DNA from: Kitasatospora sp. MAA19
GTDB lineage: Bacteria > Actinomycetota > Actinomycetes > Streptomycetales > Streptomycetaceae
Direction: 5' to 3'
NCBI RefSeq assembly: GCF_029894125.1
Contig: NZ_JARXYZ010000018.1
Coordinates: 62,001-126,000 of the forward strand
Length of the DNA stretch: 64,000 nt
Shown: positions 40,553 to 49,465 of the stretch, piece after piece
Layout: each line of letters begins with the position of its first letter
Position numbering within the stretch: position 1 is the first letter of the stretch
Made by a program: the position numbers and the translations under genes
Notes under the pieces: model-generated
Told to the model about the DNA's origin: nothing
Database searches by the model: none
What the model saw: only the letters and a program-made list of their open reading frames with translations

Positions 40553-42295
40553 GTGGCCAAGCAGACCGCGGCCGAGCAGTACGTCGACCTGATTGCCCGC
40601 GCCGGCGTGAGGCGGCTGTACGGCGTGGTGGGTGACAGCCTCAATCCGGTCGTGGACGCGGTGCGCAGGCACGACGGGGTGGAGTGGATCCAGGTCCGGC
40701 ACGAGGAGGTCGCCGCCTTCGCGGCAGGCGCCGAGGCCCAGTTGACGGGCCGTTTGGCCGCATGCGCGGGCTCCTGCGGCCCCGGTAACCTGCACCTGAT
40801 CAACGGCCTGTACGACGCGCACCGTTCGATGGCGCCGGTCCTCGCCCTGGCGGCGCAGATCCCCAGCAGCGAGATCGGCACCGGCTACTTCCAGGAGACC
40901 CACCCGGACCGGCTCTTCGGGGAGTGCAGCCACTACTCGGAGCTGATCGCCAACCCCGCGCAGATGCCGCGCGTGGTGCAGACGGCGATCCAGCACGCCG
41001 TCGGCCGGCGCGGCGTGTCGGTGGTGGCCCTGCCCGGGGACATCGCGGGCAAGCACGCGCCCGAGGGATCGGCTCAGTTGGCCGTTCCGCTGGACCGCCC
41101 GGCCGTGCGTCCCGGGGACGCGGAGCTGGCGCGGCTGGTCGAACTCGTCGACGCCGCGGAGCGCGTGACCCTGTTCTGCGGTCGCGGCGTCGCGGGCGCG
41201 CATGCCGACGTGATGGCCTTCGCGGAGCGGGTCAAGGCGCCGGTGGGCCATGCCCTGCGCGGCAAGGAGCACATCCAGTACGACAATCCCTACGACGTGG
41301 GGATGTCCGGGCTGCTCGGCTACGGCGCCGCCTACGAGGCGATGCACGAGTGCGACCTGCTGATCCTGCTCGGCACCGACTTCCCCTACACCGACTTCCT
41401 GCCCCGGAACGTGCGGACCGTGCAGGTGGACAACCAGCCCGAGCGGCTTGGCCGGCGCACCCGGCTGGACCTGGCGGTGTGGGGTGATGTGCGGGAGACC
41501 CTGGCCTGCCTGACGCCCCGGGTCCAGGAGAAGGCCTCCCGCCGCTTCCTGGAGTCCATGCTGCAGCGCCATGCCCGGGCCCTCGACGGGGCGGTCAGTG
41601 CCTACACCCGCAACGTCGACACGCACATGCCCGTCCACCCCGAGTACGTGGCCTCGGTGCTGGACGAGGAGGCGGCCGACGACGCGGTGTTCACCGTCGA
41701 CACCGGCATGTGCTGCGTCTGGGCGGCCCGCTATCTGACGCCCAACGGACGGCGCCGGATGCTCGGCTCCTTCGTCCACGGCTCGATGGCCAACGCGCTG
41801 CCGCAGGCGATCGGTGCGCAGTTCCTGGACCGTGGCCGCCAGGTGGTCTCCATGTCCGGTGACGGCGGCTTCTCGATGCTGATGGGTGACTTCCTGACCC
41901 TGGTGCAGTACGACCTGCCGGTCAAGGTCGTGGTGTTCAACAACTCCGCGCTCGGCATGGTCGACCTGGAGATGATGGTCGACGGCCTGCCGTCGTACGG
42001 GACTTCCTACCCGCACACCGACTACGCGGCGATCGCCAGGGCCGCGGGTGCGCGGGGCATCCGGGTGGAGCAGCCGGCGGAGGTGCGCGAGGCGCTGCGC
42101 GAGGCCCTCCGGCACCCGGGCCCGGCCCTGGTCGACGTCGTCACCGACCCCAACGCGCTCTCCATCCCGCCCAGGATCACCTCCGAGCAGCTCACCGGGT
42201 TCGCCCTGTCCGCCGGCCGCACCGTCCTGAACGGCGGCGTCGGACGCATGGTGCAGCTGGCCCGCGCCAACCTGCGCAACATTCCCGGAATCTGA
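40553..42295 (+). CDS. poxB: Thiamine pyrophosphate-dependent pyruvate oxidase / dehydrogenase
   Basis: The 580-residue protein has the N-terminal PYR domain with the catalytic Glu in IQVRHEEVAAFAA, a central FAD/DHS-like domain, and the C-terminal PP domain with GDGGFSMLMGDFLTLVQ...FNN, the thiamine diphosphate motif. Its length and FYQETHPDRLF-type segment (GYFQETHPDRLFGECSHY) match PoxB, which decarboxylates pyruvate to acetate and passes electrons to quinone at the membrane. The GTG is preceded by GGAGGGAG. With cytochrome bd encoded nearby it may form a short respiratory chain from pyruvate to oxygen (inference). Confidence 0.9.
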   Translation: MAKQTAAEQYVDLIARAGVRRLYGVVGDSLNPVVDAVRRHDGVEWIQVRHEEVAAFAAGAEAQLTGRLAACAGSCGPGNLHLINGLYDAHRSMAPVLALAAQIPSSEIGTGYFQETHPDRLFGECSHYSELIANPAQMPRVVQTAIQHAVGRRGVSVVALPGDIAGKHAPEGSAQLAVPLDRPAVRPGDAELARLVELVDAAERVTLFCGRGVAGAHADVMAFAERVKAPVGHALRGKEHIQYDNPYDVGMSGLLGYGAAYEAMHECDLLILLGTDFPYTDFLPRNVRTVQVDNQPERLGRRTRLDLAVWGDVRETLACLTPRVQEKASRRFLESMLQRHARALDGAVSAYTRNVDTHMPVHPEYVASVLDEEAADDAVFTVDTGMCCVWAARYLTPNGRRRMLGSFVHGSMANALPQAIGAQFLDRGRQVVSMSGDGGFSMLMGDFLTLVQYDLPVKVVVFNNSALGMVDLEMMVDGLPSYGTSYPHTDYAAIARAAGARGIRVEQPAEVREALREALRHPGPALVDVVTDPNALSIPPRITSEQLTGFALSAGRTVLNGGVGRMVQLARANLRNIPGI

Positions 42296-42311
42296 TGCAG
42301 CGTCATGCACG

Positions 42312-42348
42312 GGCGGCGGGCGGCGGATGAGGTCCGCCGCCCGCCGCC
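42312..42348. terminator. Bidirectional terminator hairpin between poxB and pirin
   Basis: A perfect 16-bp stem (GGCGGCGGGCGGCGGA with its inverse) and a five-base loop TGAGG lie between two convergent genes. It is one of the strongest hairpins in the window and fits a shared terminator without a U-run. Confidence 0.75.
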
Positions 42349-42372
42349 GTACCTGTGCGCTGTCTTGGCGGG

Positions 42373-43143
42373 TCAGTTGGCGATGGTGGTGTGCATCTCC
42401 CAGACCAGGATCTCCGCCGGCTCGACCGCGGTGACCTTCTGCCCGCCGATCGCGGTGAAGCGCACGGCGTCGCCGGCGGCCAGTGGGCCGATGCCTTCTA
42501 GGGTGACGTTGCCGCGCGGGACGAAGAGGTGCACGAAGGGGGCGTCGGGCAGTTCGACGCTCTGGCCGGGTTGCAGCCGGGCCACGTGCAGCGCCGCGTA
42601 GCGGTTCCTGATGCGGATGGCGGCGGCGCCGTCGTGCTTGTCCATCCCGGAGGCGACCGGGATCAGGCCGCCGGACAGCAGCGCGTCGTCGATTTCGAGC
42701 TGCTCGTAGCCGGGTGTGATGCCGCGCTCGTCGGGGACGACCCACATCTGCACGAAGTGGACGGGATCGGTGTGGGCGTCGGCTCCGCTGAGGCGCCAGG
42801 AGTCGTTCTTCTCCGAGTGCAGGATGCCGGAGCCGGCGCTCATGCGCTGGGCGAGTCCGGGGTAGATCACGCCGGAGTGGCCGGTGGAGTCCTGGTGGAC
42901 CAGCGAGCCCTGTAGGACCCAGGTGACGATCTCCATGTCGCGGTGCGGGTGGGTCTCGAAGCCGCTTCCCGGGCGGACGGTGTCGTCGTTGTTGACGAGC
43001 AGCAGCCCGTGGTGGGTGTTGGCGGCGTCGTAGTGTCCGCCGAAGGAGAAGGAGTGCTTGGAGTCCAGCCAGTCGATCTTCGTGGCGAGGCGCTCGCCGG
43101 CGCGGCGGACGTCGACCCGTGGGTGGTTCGCGGTGGTGTTCAC
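42373..43143 (-). CDS. Pirin-family bicupin protein, copy 1
   Basis: The 256-residue protein has the pirin N-terminal cupin with metal ligands in THPHRDMEIVTWVLQG and a His/Glu pair in GSGILHSEKND, and a C-terminal cupin. The GTG start is chosen for AAGGAG six bases upstream; a longer frame upstream lacks support. Bacterial pirins can act as quercetinases or bind metabolic enzymes; in Streptomyces a pirin modulates acyl-CoA dehydrogenase and redox state. An operator-like element lies about 80 bp upstream. Confidence 0.92.
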   Translation of the reverse strand: MNTTANHPRVDVRRAGERLATKIDWLDSKHSFSFGGHYDAANTHHGLLLVNNDDTVRPGSGFETHPHRDMEIVTWVLQGSLVHQDSTGHSGVIYPGLAQRMSAGSGILHSEKNDSWRLSGADAHTDPVHFVQMWVVPDERGITPGYEQLEIDDALLSGGLIPVASGMDKHDGAAAIRIRNRYAALHVARLQPGQSVELPDAPFVHLFVPRGNVTLEGIGPLAAGDAVRFTAIGGQKVTAVEPAEILVWEMHTTIAN

Positions 43144-43220
43144 CTTGTTCTCCTTTCGGGCGGTCCGGGAGCTCTCGCGAGGCCCCGGCGGCGCCTTTGC
43201 GGCACCCTGCACAACAGAAC

Positions 43221-43240
43221 ATAGTTCATCGTTCAACTAT
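43221..43240. promoter_or_regulatory. MarR-type operator-like palindrome upstream of pirin
   Basis: ATAGTTCATCGTTCAACTAT is an imperfect 20-bp palindrome with ATAGTT/AACTAT arms, AT-rich against its surroundings, about 80 bp before the pirin start. It resembles MarR-family sites and a related element upstream of the second pirin operon (58627). Confidence 0.5.
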
Positions 43241-43269
43241 TCCGTCCGGGGGCGCCTCGCGGGGCGGTG

Positions 43270-44736
43270 TCAGAGCCCGTACTGCTCCAGTAGGCGCAGC
43301 CAGATCTCACTCATGGCGGGGAACGCCGGGACGGCGTGCCACAGGCGCTCCAGGGGAACCTCGCCGACGATGGCGACGGTCGCCGCGTGGATCAGTTCGC
43401 CGACACCGGGGCCGACCAGGGTGCAGCCGACCACGACGGATCGCTGCTCGTCCACGACCAGCTTGGCGTGCCCGCGGTAGCCGTCGACGAGTAGCGAGGC
43501 TCCGGCGACGTCGCCGATCGGGTACTCCACCGCCCGGACCGGGAGCCCGGCCCGGCGGGCCTGCTCCTCGGTCAGGCCGACGACGGCGGCCTCCGGCCTG
43601 GTGAAGACCACCTGCGGTACGGCGTGGTGGTCGGCGGTGGCCGCCCAGGCGGCCCAGGGGGTGGGGTTCGCGCGGCGTCCGGCGGCGCGTGCCGCGATCG
43701 CCGCCGCGCAGGCCCGTGCCTGGTACTTGCCCATGTGGGTGAGCGGCGAGCGCTGGTTGATGTCGCCGGCCGCGTAGAGCCAGCCGGCGGCCACCTCCGT
43801 GACCCGGCAGCTGTCGTCCACGGGCAGTCGGCCGCCGGGCGCCAGTCCGACCGTCTCCAGGCCGAGCCCCGCGGTGCGCGGACTGCGGCCGGTGGCCACG
43901 AGGAACTCCTCGGACTCCAACGTCGACCCGTCGGTCAGGTGCGCCGTGACCATGCCGGTCGAGTTCTCCCGGGCCACTCGCTCGACCTCGACCCCGGTGC
44001 GTATCTCGATGCCCTCGCCGCGCAGCCCGTCGGCGACCCGTGCCGCGGCGAACGGCTCCCAGGAGGGCAGGAGCCCCTTGCCGCGCACCAGCATGGTCAC
44101 CTGGGAGCCCAATGCGCTCCAGGCGGCGGCCATCTCGCACCCCACCACGCCGCCGCCGAGGACCACGAGCCTGCTCGGAGCAGCGCCGGCCGTGGTCGCC
44201 TCCCTGCTGGTCCACGCCCCGATACCGGCCAAGCCCGGCACCGACGGCAGCACGGCGCTCGATCCGGTGCACAGCACCACGGCATGACGGGCCGTCAGCA
44301 CAGTCGTTCCGCTGTCGGCGCGTACCTCGACGCGTCGTTCTCCGACCAGTCGGCCCCAGCCGCGTACCAGGTCGATGCCGGCCGACTTCAACCATTTCGC
44401 CTGGCCGTCATCCCGCAGGTCGGAGACGAACGCGTCCCGCCGGGCCAGGACGGCCGGGACGTCCAGCGAACCGGTCGCCGCTTCGCGTGCGCCGGCGACC
44501 GCGCGAGCCTCCGCCAGCGCCGCGGCCGGGCGCAGCAGGGCCTTGCTGGGAATACAGGCGAAGTACGAGCACTCGCCGCCCACCCGTTCACCCTCGACGA
44601 CGACTGCGCTCAAACCTGCCTTGACCACGCGGTCGGCGACGTTCTCACCGGTGGGGCCAGCACCGATCACCACCACGTCGTACTCGGCCGTTGTCGGCAG
44701 GTGCGGCTCGCGGGCCGTGCTCATCGGATTGCGCAT
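43270..44736 (-). CDS. FAD/NAD-dependent disulfide oxidoreductase (dihydrolipoyl dehydrogenase-like)
   Basis: A 488-residue flavoprotein: FAD motif VVIGAGPTGENVADR, redox pair in GGECSYFACIPSK (two Cys five apart), NAD motif VVLGGGVVGCEMAAAW, FAD ribityl site WLYAAGDIN, and a dimer interface domain. The usual HxxPTxSE end is replaced by HAVPAFPAMSEIWLRLLE. These traits are common in actinobacterial flavoproteins whose true substrate is unproven. The gene is 39 bp after cydC on the same strand and may be the last gene of the cyd operon. Confidence 0.88.
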   Translation of the reverse strand: MRNPMSTAREPHLPTTAEYDVVVIGAGPTGENVADRVVKAGLSAVVVEGERVGGECSYFACIPSKALLRPAAALAEARAVAGAREAATGSLDVPAVLARRDAFVSDLRDDGQAKWLKSAGIDLVRGWGRLVGERRVEVRADSGTTVLTARHAVVLCTGSSAVLPSVPGLAGIGAWTSREATTAGAAPSRLVVLGGGVVGCEMAAAWSALGSQVTMLVRGKGLLPSWEPFAAARVADGLRGEGIEIRTGVEVERVARENSTGMVTAHLTDGSTLESEEFLVATGRSPRTAGLGLETVGLAPGGRLPVDDSCRVTEVAAGWLYAAGDINQRSPLTHMGKYQARACAAAIAARAAGRRANPTPWAAWAATADHHAVPQVVFTRPEAAVVGLTEEQARRAGLPVRAVEYPIGDVAGASLLVDGYRGHAKLVVDEQRSVVVGCTLVGPGVGELIHAATVAIVGEVPLERLWHAVPAFPAMSEIWLRLLEQYGL

Positions 44737-44775
44737 CTTTCCTCGATTCGGTGTCGGCGGATGACTTCCGCGATG

Positions 44776-46446
44776 TCAGCAGGGCGCGGCTGCGGCCGTG
44801 GTGGCTGCGGCGCCGACGGCCGGACGACCCAGGCGCAGCGTGGCTTCCACCGGGAAGGGCAGCAGGTCGTGGTGCTGGTCCGGCAGGGCGATGACTAGGG
44901 CGCAGCGGGGCAGCGCCGCCCGGATTCCGCTCAGCAGCCGTACGGCCGTGGGCTGGTCGAGCCCGGCGGTGGGTTCGTCGAGCAGGAGCACGGCGGGGTC
45001 GCGCAGAACGGCGCGGGCGATGGAGAGCCGGCGCCGCTGTCCTTGCGAGAGTGTGCTGCCCATGGGTCCGGTGGGTGCGTCGAGGTCGAGGTCCGCCAGT
45101 GCCGCGGCGGCGAGGGCGGCGTGCAGCGCCGCGTCGTCGGCGTCGGGGGCCGCCTGGCGCAGGTTGTCGGCGATGGTGCTGTCCGCCAGCCAGTCGTCGG
45201 CCTCGACGAGGGTGAGCGTGGTGGCCACCGAGGCCGCCGAGAGTGTGTGCAGCGGAGAGCCGCCGAGCAGGACGACGCCGGGGGAGGGGCAGTCGATCCG
45301 GCCCGCCAGGGTGTTGAGCAGGGTGCTCTTGCCGCTTCCGTTCGGCCCGGTGACCAGGGTGGCGCTGCCCGGGTCGAGGACGGTCGACCAGCGGCTTCGG
45401 GCCGCTCCGAGGCCCACCGGGAGATCGCGCACGACCAGCGGCGCGCCGGGGCGGGGAAGGGCGGCCGGCCCGGAAGGCTGCGGGCGGGCTCGCCCGAGCA
45501 GGTCGGTCAGCCGCAGCGCGGAGTGCGTGGCCGAGCCGCGGTCGCGCAGGATCTGCGGCAGCGTCTCGATCAGTTCGTAGCCAGCGGCGACCAGCAGCGT
45601 CTCACCGATGGCGTCGGCGGCGGGCTGGATCGCCGAGCGGCCGGAGAGGGCGAGCAGCAGGACCGCGAGTTGTCCGAGTGCGGCGAGCAGGCGCAGCAGC
45701 AACCGGCCGTTGCGCAGGGCCGCGAGTGATGCGACGTCAGCTTGCCGCGCGCGCTCGATCCGCCGGGCGACCTGGTCGCGAGCCGGGTCGACGGCGCCGA
45801 GGCAGCGCAGCTCGGCGAGCGCGGCGCGTGCGCTGAGCAGTGCGGATCGGGCGGTGGCCCGCTCAAAGGTGGCCTCGGCACGGTGGGCGGCAGCCCGGCG
45901 CTTCGTCCGCAGGGCGACGGCGAGTGCCAGCGCGAGCAGCAGCGCCTCGACGGCCCCGGCCGTTGGATTCGCCACACAGATCAGCGCCACCACGACCACC
46001 GCGGTCACCCCGACGCCGGTCAGCGGGGCGACGGTCTGGGCCGGCGCCGCGCCCACGGCCGCCACGTCGTCGGTGAGCCGGGCGAGCAGAGCGCCGTCGC
46101 GCCGCTCCCGCAACTGGCGTGGCGGGAGCGCGCCGGCGGTCCGCACCATCCGGGCCCTGAGCGCGATGGTCGCGCCGAACAGGGCGCGGTGGCTGGTGAG
46201 CCGTTCGGTGTAGCGCAGGCCCGTCCGGCCCAGGGCCAACGCCCGTACGGTTCCCGAGGGATACATCCAGGACCAGGTGGTGTTCGCGTGGAGCGTGACC
46301 AGAGCACAGGAGGTGAGGAACCAGCCGGACACGCCGAGCAGCGCGGCGGCGGCCACCTCGGCGCCGGCGGCCAGCAGCGCGCCGAGCAGCAGGTCGCGGC
46401 GGCCGCGGCGGTCGGCCGAGGTCCACAGCAGGGTGAGGGGCTTCAA
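44776..46446 (-). CDS. cydC: Cytochrome bd assembly ABC exporter, CydC-type subunit
   Basis: The 556-residue protein has a six-helix ABC membrane domain (LGVSGWFLTSCALVTLH, typical CydC) and an ATPase domain with Walker A GPNGSGKST, signature LSQGQRRR and Walker B LLLDEPTAGL. It starts with TTG overlapping the cydD stop (TTGA), a rare start that implies translational coupling. CydDC exports cysteine/glutathione needed to assemble cytochrome bd. In many streptomycetes the two halves are one fused protein. Confidence 0.9.
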   Translation of the reverse strand: MKPLTLLWTSADRRGRRDLLLGALLAAGAEVAAAALLGVSGWFLTSCALVTLHANTTWSWMYPSGTVRALALGRTGLRYTERLTSHRALFGATIALRARMVRTAGALPPRQLRERRDGALLARLTDDVAAVGAAPAQTVAPLTGVGVTAVVVVALICVANPTAGAVEALLLALALAVALRTKRRAAAHRAEATFERATARSALLSARAALAELRCLGAVDPARDQVARRIERARQADVASLAALRNGRLLLRLLAALGQLAVLLLALSGRSAIQPAADAIGETLLVAAGYELIETLPQILRDRGSATHSALRLTDLLGRARPQPSGPAALPRPGAPLVVRDLPVGLGAARSRWSTVLDPGSATLVTGPNGSGKSTLLNTLAGRIDCPSPGVVLLGGSPLHTLSAASVATTLTLVEADDWLADSTIADNLRQAAPDADDAALHAALAAAALADLDLDAPTGPMGSTLSQGQRRRLSIARAVLRDPAVLLLDEPTAGLDQPTAVRLLSGIRAALPRCALVIALPDQHHDLLPFPVEATLRLGRPAVGAAATTAAAAPC

Positions 46447-48194
46447 GGTGTCGCTCCGCGGATACGGCCCCGGTCGATGGCGACGACGGCGTCGGCGATC
46501 TTGAGGAGTTCGGGGCTGTGGGTGGCGAGCAGGACGGTTCTGTCCCGTGCCAGAGTGCGCATGGCGGCTATGACGCGTTCCTCCGCGTCGGGGTCCAGAT
46601 GGGCGGTCGGTTCGTCCAGACAGAGCACCGGCGCGTCCCGCAGCAGGGCGCGGACGAAGACCAGTTGCTGGATCTGACCCGAGGAGAGCCCGCTGCCGCG
46701 TTCACCGACGACGGTGTCCAGGCCGTGCGGCAGTGCCGCGCGAAGGTCGGCGAAGCCGAGCGTGGCGAAGGCCGCGTCGAGCGCCGCGTCCTGCGCGTCC
46801 GGGCGGGCCAGCAGCAGGTTCTCCCGCACCGTGCCCGGGAGGAGGTGGCAGGGCTGGCCGATCCAGGAGACGGCACGGGGGTCGGCGGGCTGCCGCGCAT
46901 CGCCGACCTCATGGGCACTTGACCCGGACGCAGGGGCGAGCAGCCCGGCGGCGACCGCCAGCAGCGTGGACTTCCCCGCCCCGCTGGCGCCGGTGAGGGC
47001 CAGTACCTGACCCGGGTGCGCGGTCAGGGTGACGTCGTCAAGGGCGGGCCGGTCGCGATGGGGGAAGGTGACGCCGACTCCGCGCAGGTGCACGCTGCGG
47101 GGAGTGTCGCAGGGCCTTGGCGTCGTCTGCCCTGGTGCGGCCACGTCCAGCAGGCCGTTGACGAGCTCGGCGGCGGCGGACGCTTCGGCGCGGGCGTGGT
47201 AGCCGCGCGCCAGTTCCCGCACCGGCGCGAAGTAGGCGGGGGTGAGGACGAGGACGAAGAGCGCCGTGCCCAGGCCCATGGTCGAGGGGATTCCGGGCAG
47301 GTGCAGGTAGTCGAGCAGCACCAGGCCGCAGTACGTGGCGACCACGGCGAGGGTTCCGGTGATCAGCAGTTCCACCCAGGCGGTGGACAGGAACGCCACG
47401 CGCAGCACCGCCTGGGTGCGGTGGGCCAGTTCCCGGTCGTCCTGTTCCACGGCGAGGGCGGCGCGCTCGTCCGCGCCCAGGCCGACCAGCGTCGGCAGCC
47501 CGCGTAGCTGGTCCAGCAGCCGGGCGCCGAGGGTCCGGGCGGCGGCCAGCTGGGCGTGGACGGCGGTGCGGGTGCCCATGCCGATGACCTTGAGGTTGGC
47601 CGGCAGCAGCGGGGTCGCCAGCACCAGCAGCAGGGCGACCACCCGGCTTCCCGACGCGATCGCCGCCAGCACGATGCCGCCGGCGATCAGCATGGTCCGG
47701 CGCGCCGGGACGTAGCCGGTCAGCCAGTCGGTGAGGCGGTCCATCTCCTCGTCGAGGGCCTGGACGAAGGCGGCGTCGCCACCCTGGGATTGCGCTGCGG
47801 TGGTCGGCCCCCGCCAGGCGGGCAGGGCGGTGTCCAGCAGTCGGCCACGCAGCGCGTGCCGGACGGCGGCGGCCGCCTCGTCCGCGGCCCGGTCGCCGGC
47901 CGCGAGCAGCCAGGCCCGCAGCGCGAGCCCGGCCGCGATCAGGCAGGCCGCCGGCAGCACCGAGACCGGGGTGACCGCCGCCCGCTGGCCGTGCAGGGCC
48001 AGCTGGGCGGCCCAGCCGAGCCCGGCCGCCCACCCGACGGTGCCGAGGGCGCCGAGCCCGCGCAGGGTGCCGGCGCGCCGGAACGCGGGTGCCTGCACCT
48101 GCGCCCACTCGCGCAACCGTTGCAGCGCCCGCTGCTGGTCCTGCTGTGCGTCGTCCGCGGCCAGGCGCGCCAGCAGGGCGGCGGTGTCGCTCAC
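46443..48194 (-). CDS. cydD: Cytochrome bd assembly ABC exporter, CydD-type subunit
   Basis: The 583-residue protein has an N-terminal membrane domain (six helices) and an ATPase domain with Walker A GASGAGKST, signature LSSGQIQQ and Walker B LCLDEPTAHL. The GTG overlaps the cydB stop (GTGA). The frame is open further upstream only as antisense/shadow of cydB. Together with cydC it forms the heterodimeric exporter. Confidence 0.92.
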   Translation of the reverse strand: MSDTAALLARLAADDAQQDQQRALQRLREWAQVQAPAFRRAGTLRGLGALGTVGWAAGLGWAAQLALHGQRAAVTPVSVLPAACLIAAGLALRAWLLAAGDRAADEAAAAVRHALRGRLLDTALPAWRGPTTAAQSQGGDAAFVQALDEEMDRLTDWLTGYVPARRTMLIAGGIVLAAIASGSRVVALLLVLATPLLPANLKVIGMGTRTAVHAQLAAARTLGARLLDQLRGLPTLVGLGADERAALAVEQDDRELAHRTQAVLRVAFLSTAWVELLITGTLAVVATYCGLVLLDYLHLPGIPSTMGLGTALFVLVLTPAYFAPVRELARGYHARAEASAAAELVNGLLDVAAPGQTTPRPCDTPRSVHLRGVGVTFPHRDRPALDDVTLTAHPGQVLALTGASGAGKSTLLAVAAGLLAPASGSSAHEVGDARQPADPRAVSWIGQPCHLLPGTVRENLLLARPDAQDAALDAAFATLGFADLRAALPHGLDTVVGERGSGLSSGQIQQLVFVRALLRDAPVLCLDEPTAHLDPDAEERVIAAMRTLARDRTVLLATHSPELLKIADAVVAIDRGRIRGATP

Positions 48195-49465
48195 CGCCGG
48201 GCCGCCTGGTCGAGGTCGAACTCGCCTGCGGCAGCGGCCCGTCGGTCGCCGACCAGCCAGGCGGTCAGTGAGACGGAGCTGAACAGGATGAGCGAGACGG
48301 GGGCGATCCATTCGCCCTGACCGCCGAACACGTCCTGCGCGACGGCGACCACCCCGAGGCCGAGCACGGTGAAACCGACCCGCCGGGCCAGGGTCCCCAC
48401 GCCTGATTCCGCCGCGGATGCCTGACTGTCAGTCAGATCCGCACGGGTGGCAACGGGCTCGGCGGGTACGGCGAGCGCGGCCGGGGCCGGCGGCCGGTAC
48501 TTCCCGCGGAACACCCACCAGGCGTAGATGTTGTAGGCGAGCACGACGGGCATGCAGCAGCCGACACCGATCAGCAGGAACACCTGCGAGCCGGTGGGGC
48601 TGGCGGCGGCGTGCACGCTCAGGTCGGGTGGCACGACGACCGGGGCGGTCGCGGTCACCAGTGCCAGCAGTCCGGCCACCTGGGCGCAGAGCACGGCGAC
48701 GAACGGCCGGGCGTCGGGCTCTTTGCCGAAGCCGTACCAGGCGAGGGCACCGCAGACGGCGGCGGCCGCCACCAGGAGGCCGAACAGGACGGCGCGCAGC
48801 GACTGGTCGAAGCGGAAGTACTGCGGGTCGGCCACCTCCAGGCCGAAGCCCAGCACCAGGCAGGCCGCGACCGTCAGCGCGAGCAGCGGGCGCCCGAGCC
48901 GCGCGGCCCGACGGCGGGCGCTGCCCTGCGTCTTGGCCTGCAGCCAGGCGGCGCCGGCCAGTAGGTAGAGCGCGGTCACACCGAGTGCGCACAGCACGCT
49001 GTAGGGAGTGAGCCAGCGCAGTGCGCCGCCTTCGAAGACACCCCCGTGCTGCGGCAGGCCGCTGAGCACGGTGCCGACCACCAGTCCCTGGCAGAGGGTC
49101 ACCACCAGCGAGGAGATGCCGAACAGGCGCCCCCAGCCCCGTCGGTAGTCCGCTGCGGAGCTCTGCATCTCCAGCCCCAGGCCGCGCAGCACGAAGGCCA
49201 GCAGCATCACGACCAGCGGGAGGTAGACCCCGGGGAGCACGGTTGCGTAGACACCGGGCAGCGCTGCCCACAGGATGACTGCGGCGAGGATGATCCAGCT
49301 CTCGTTGGCGTCCCAGGCCGTCGCGACCAGCTCGGTGTACTCCTTGCGCCGCTCGTCGCTGCGGTCGAAGAGGCCGAGGATCCCGATCCCGAGGTCGTAG
49401 CCGTCCAGTGCGACGTACGCGCCGAGCGCGAAGAGGACCAGCGCGTAGGAAGCGTACTCAGCCAT
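48191..49465 (-). CDS. cydB: Cytochrome bd ubiquinol/menaquinol oxidase subunit II
   Basis: The 424-residue protein shows CydB marks (FALGAYVALDGYDLGIGIL, AWDANESWIILAAVILWAAL) and about nine helices. After the typical end (NIYAWWVFRGKY) it carries a ~100-residue extension with two extra helices (VGFTVLGLGVVAVAQDVFGG, IAPVSLILFSSVSLTAWLVG), longer than the Escherichia coli protein. It overlaps cydA by eight bases. Confidence 0.93.
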   Translation of the reverse strand: MAEYASYALVLFALGAYVALDGYDLGIGILGLFDRSDERRKEYTELVATAWDANESWIILAAVILWAALPGVYATVLPGVYLPLVVMLLAFVLRGLGLEMQSSAADYRRGWGRLFGISSLVVTLCQGLVVGTVLSGLPQHGGVFEGGALRWLTPYSVLCALGVTALYLLAGAAWLQAKTQGSARRRAARLGRPLLALTVAACLVLGFGLEVADPQYFRFDQSLRAVLFGLLVAAAAVCGALAWYGFGKEPDARPFVAVLCAQVAGLLALVTATAPVVVPPDLSVHAAASPTGSQVFLLIGVGCCMPVVLAYNIYAWWVFRGKYRPPAPAALAVPAEPVATRADLTDSQASAAESGVGTLARRVGFTVLGLGVVAVAQDVFGGQGEWIAPVSLILFSSVSLTAWLVGDRRAAAAGEFDLDQAARR

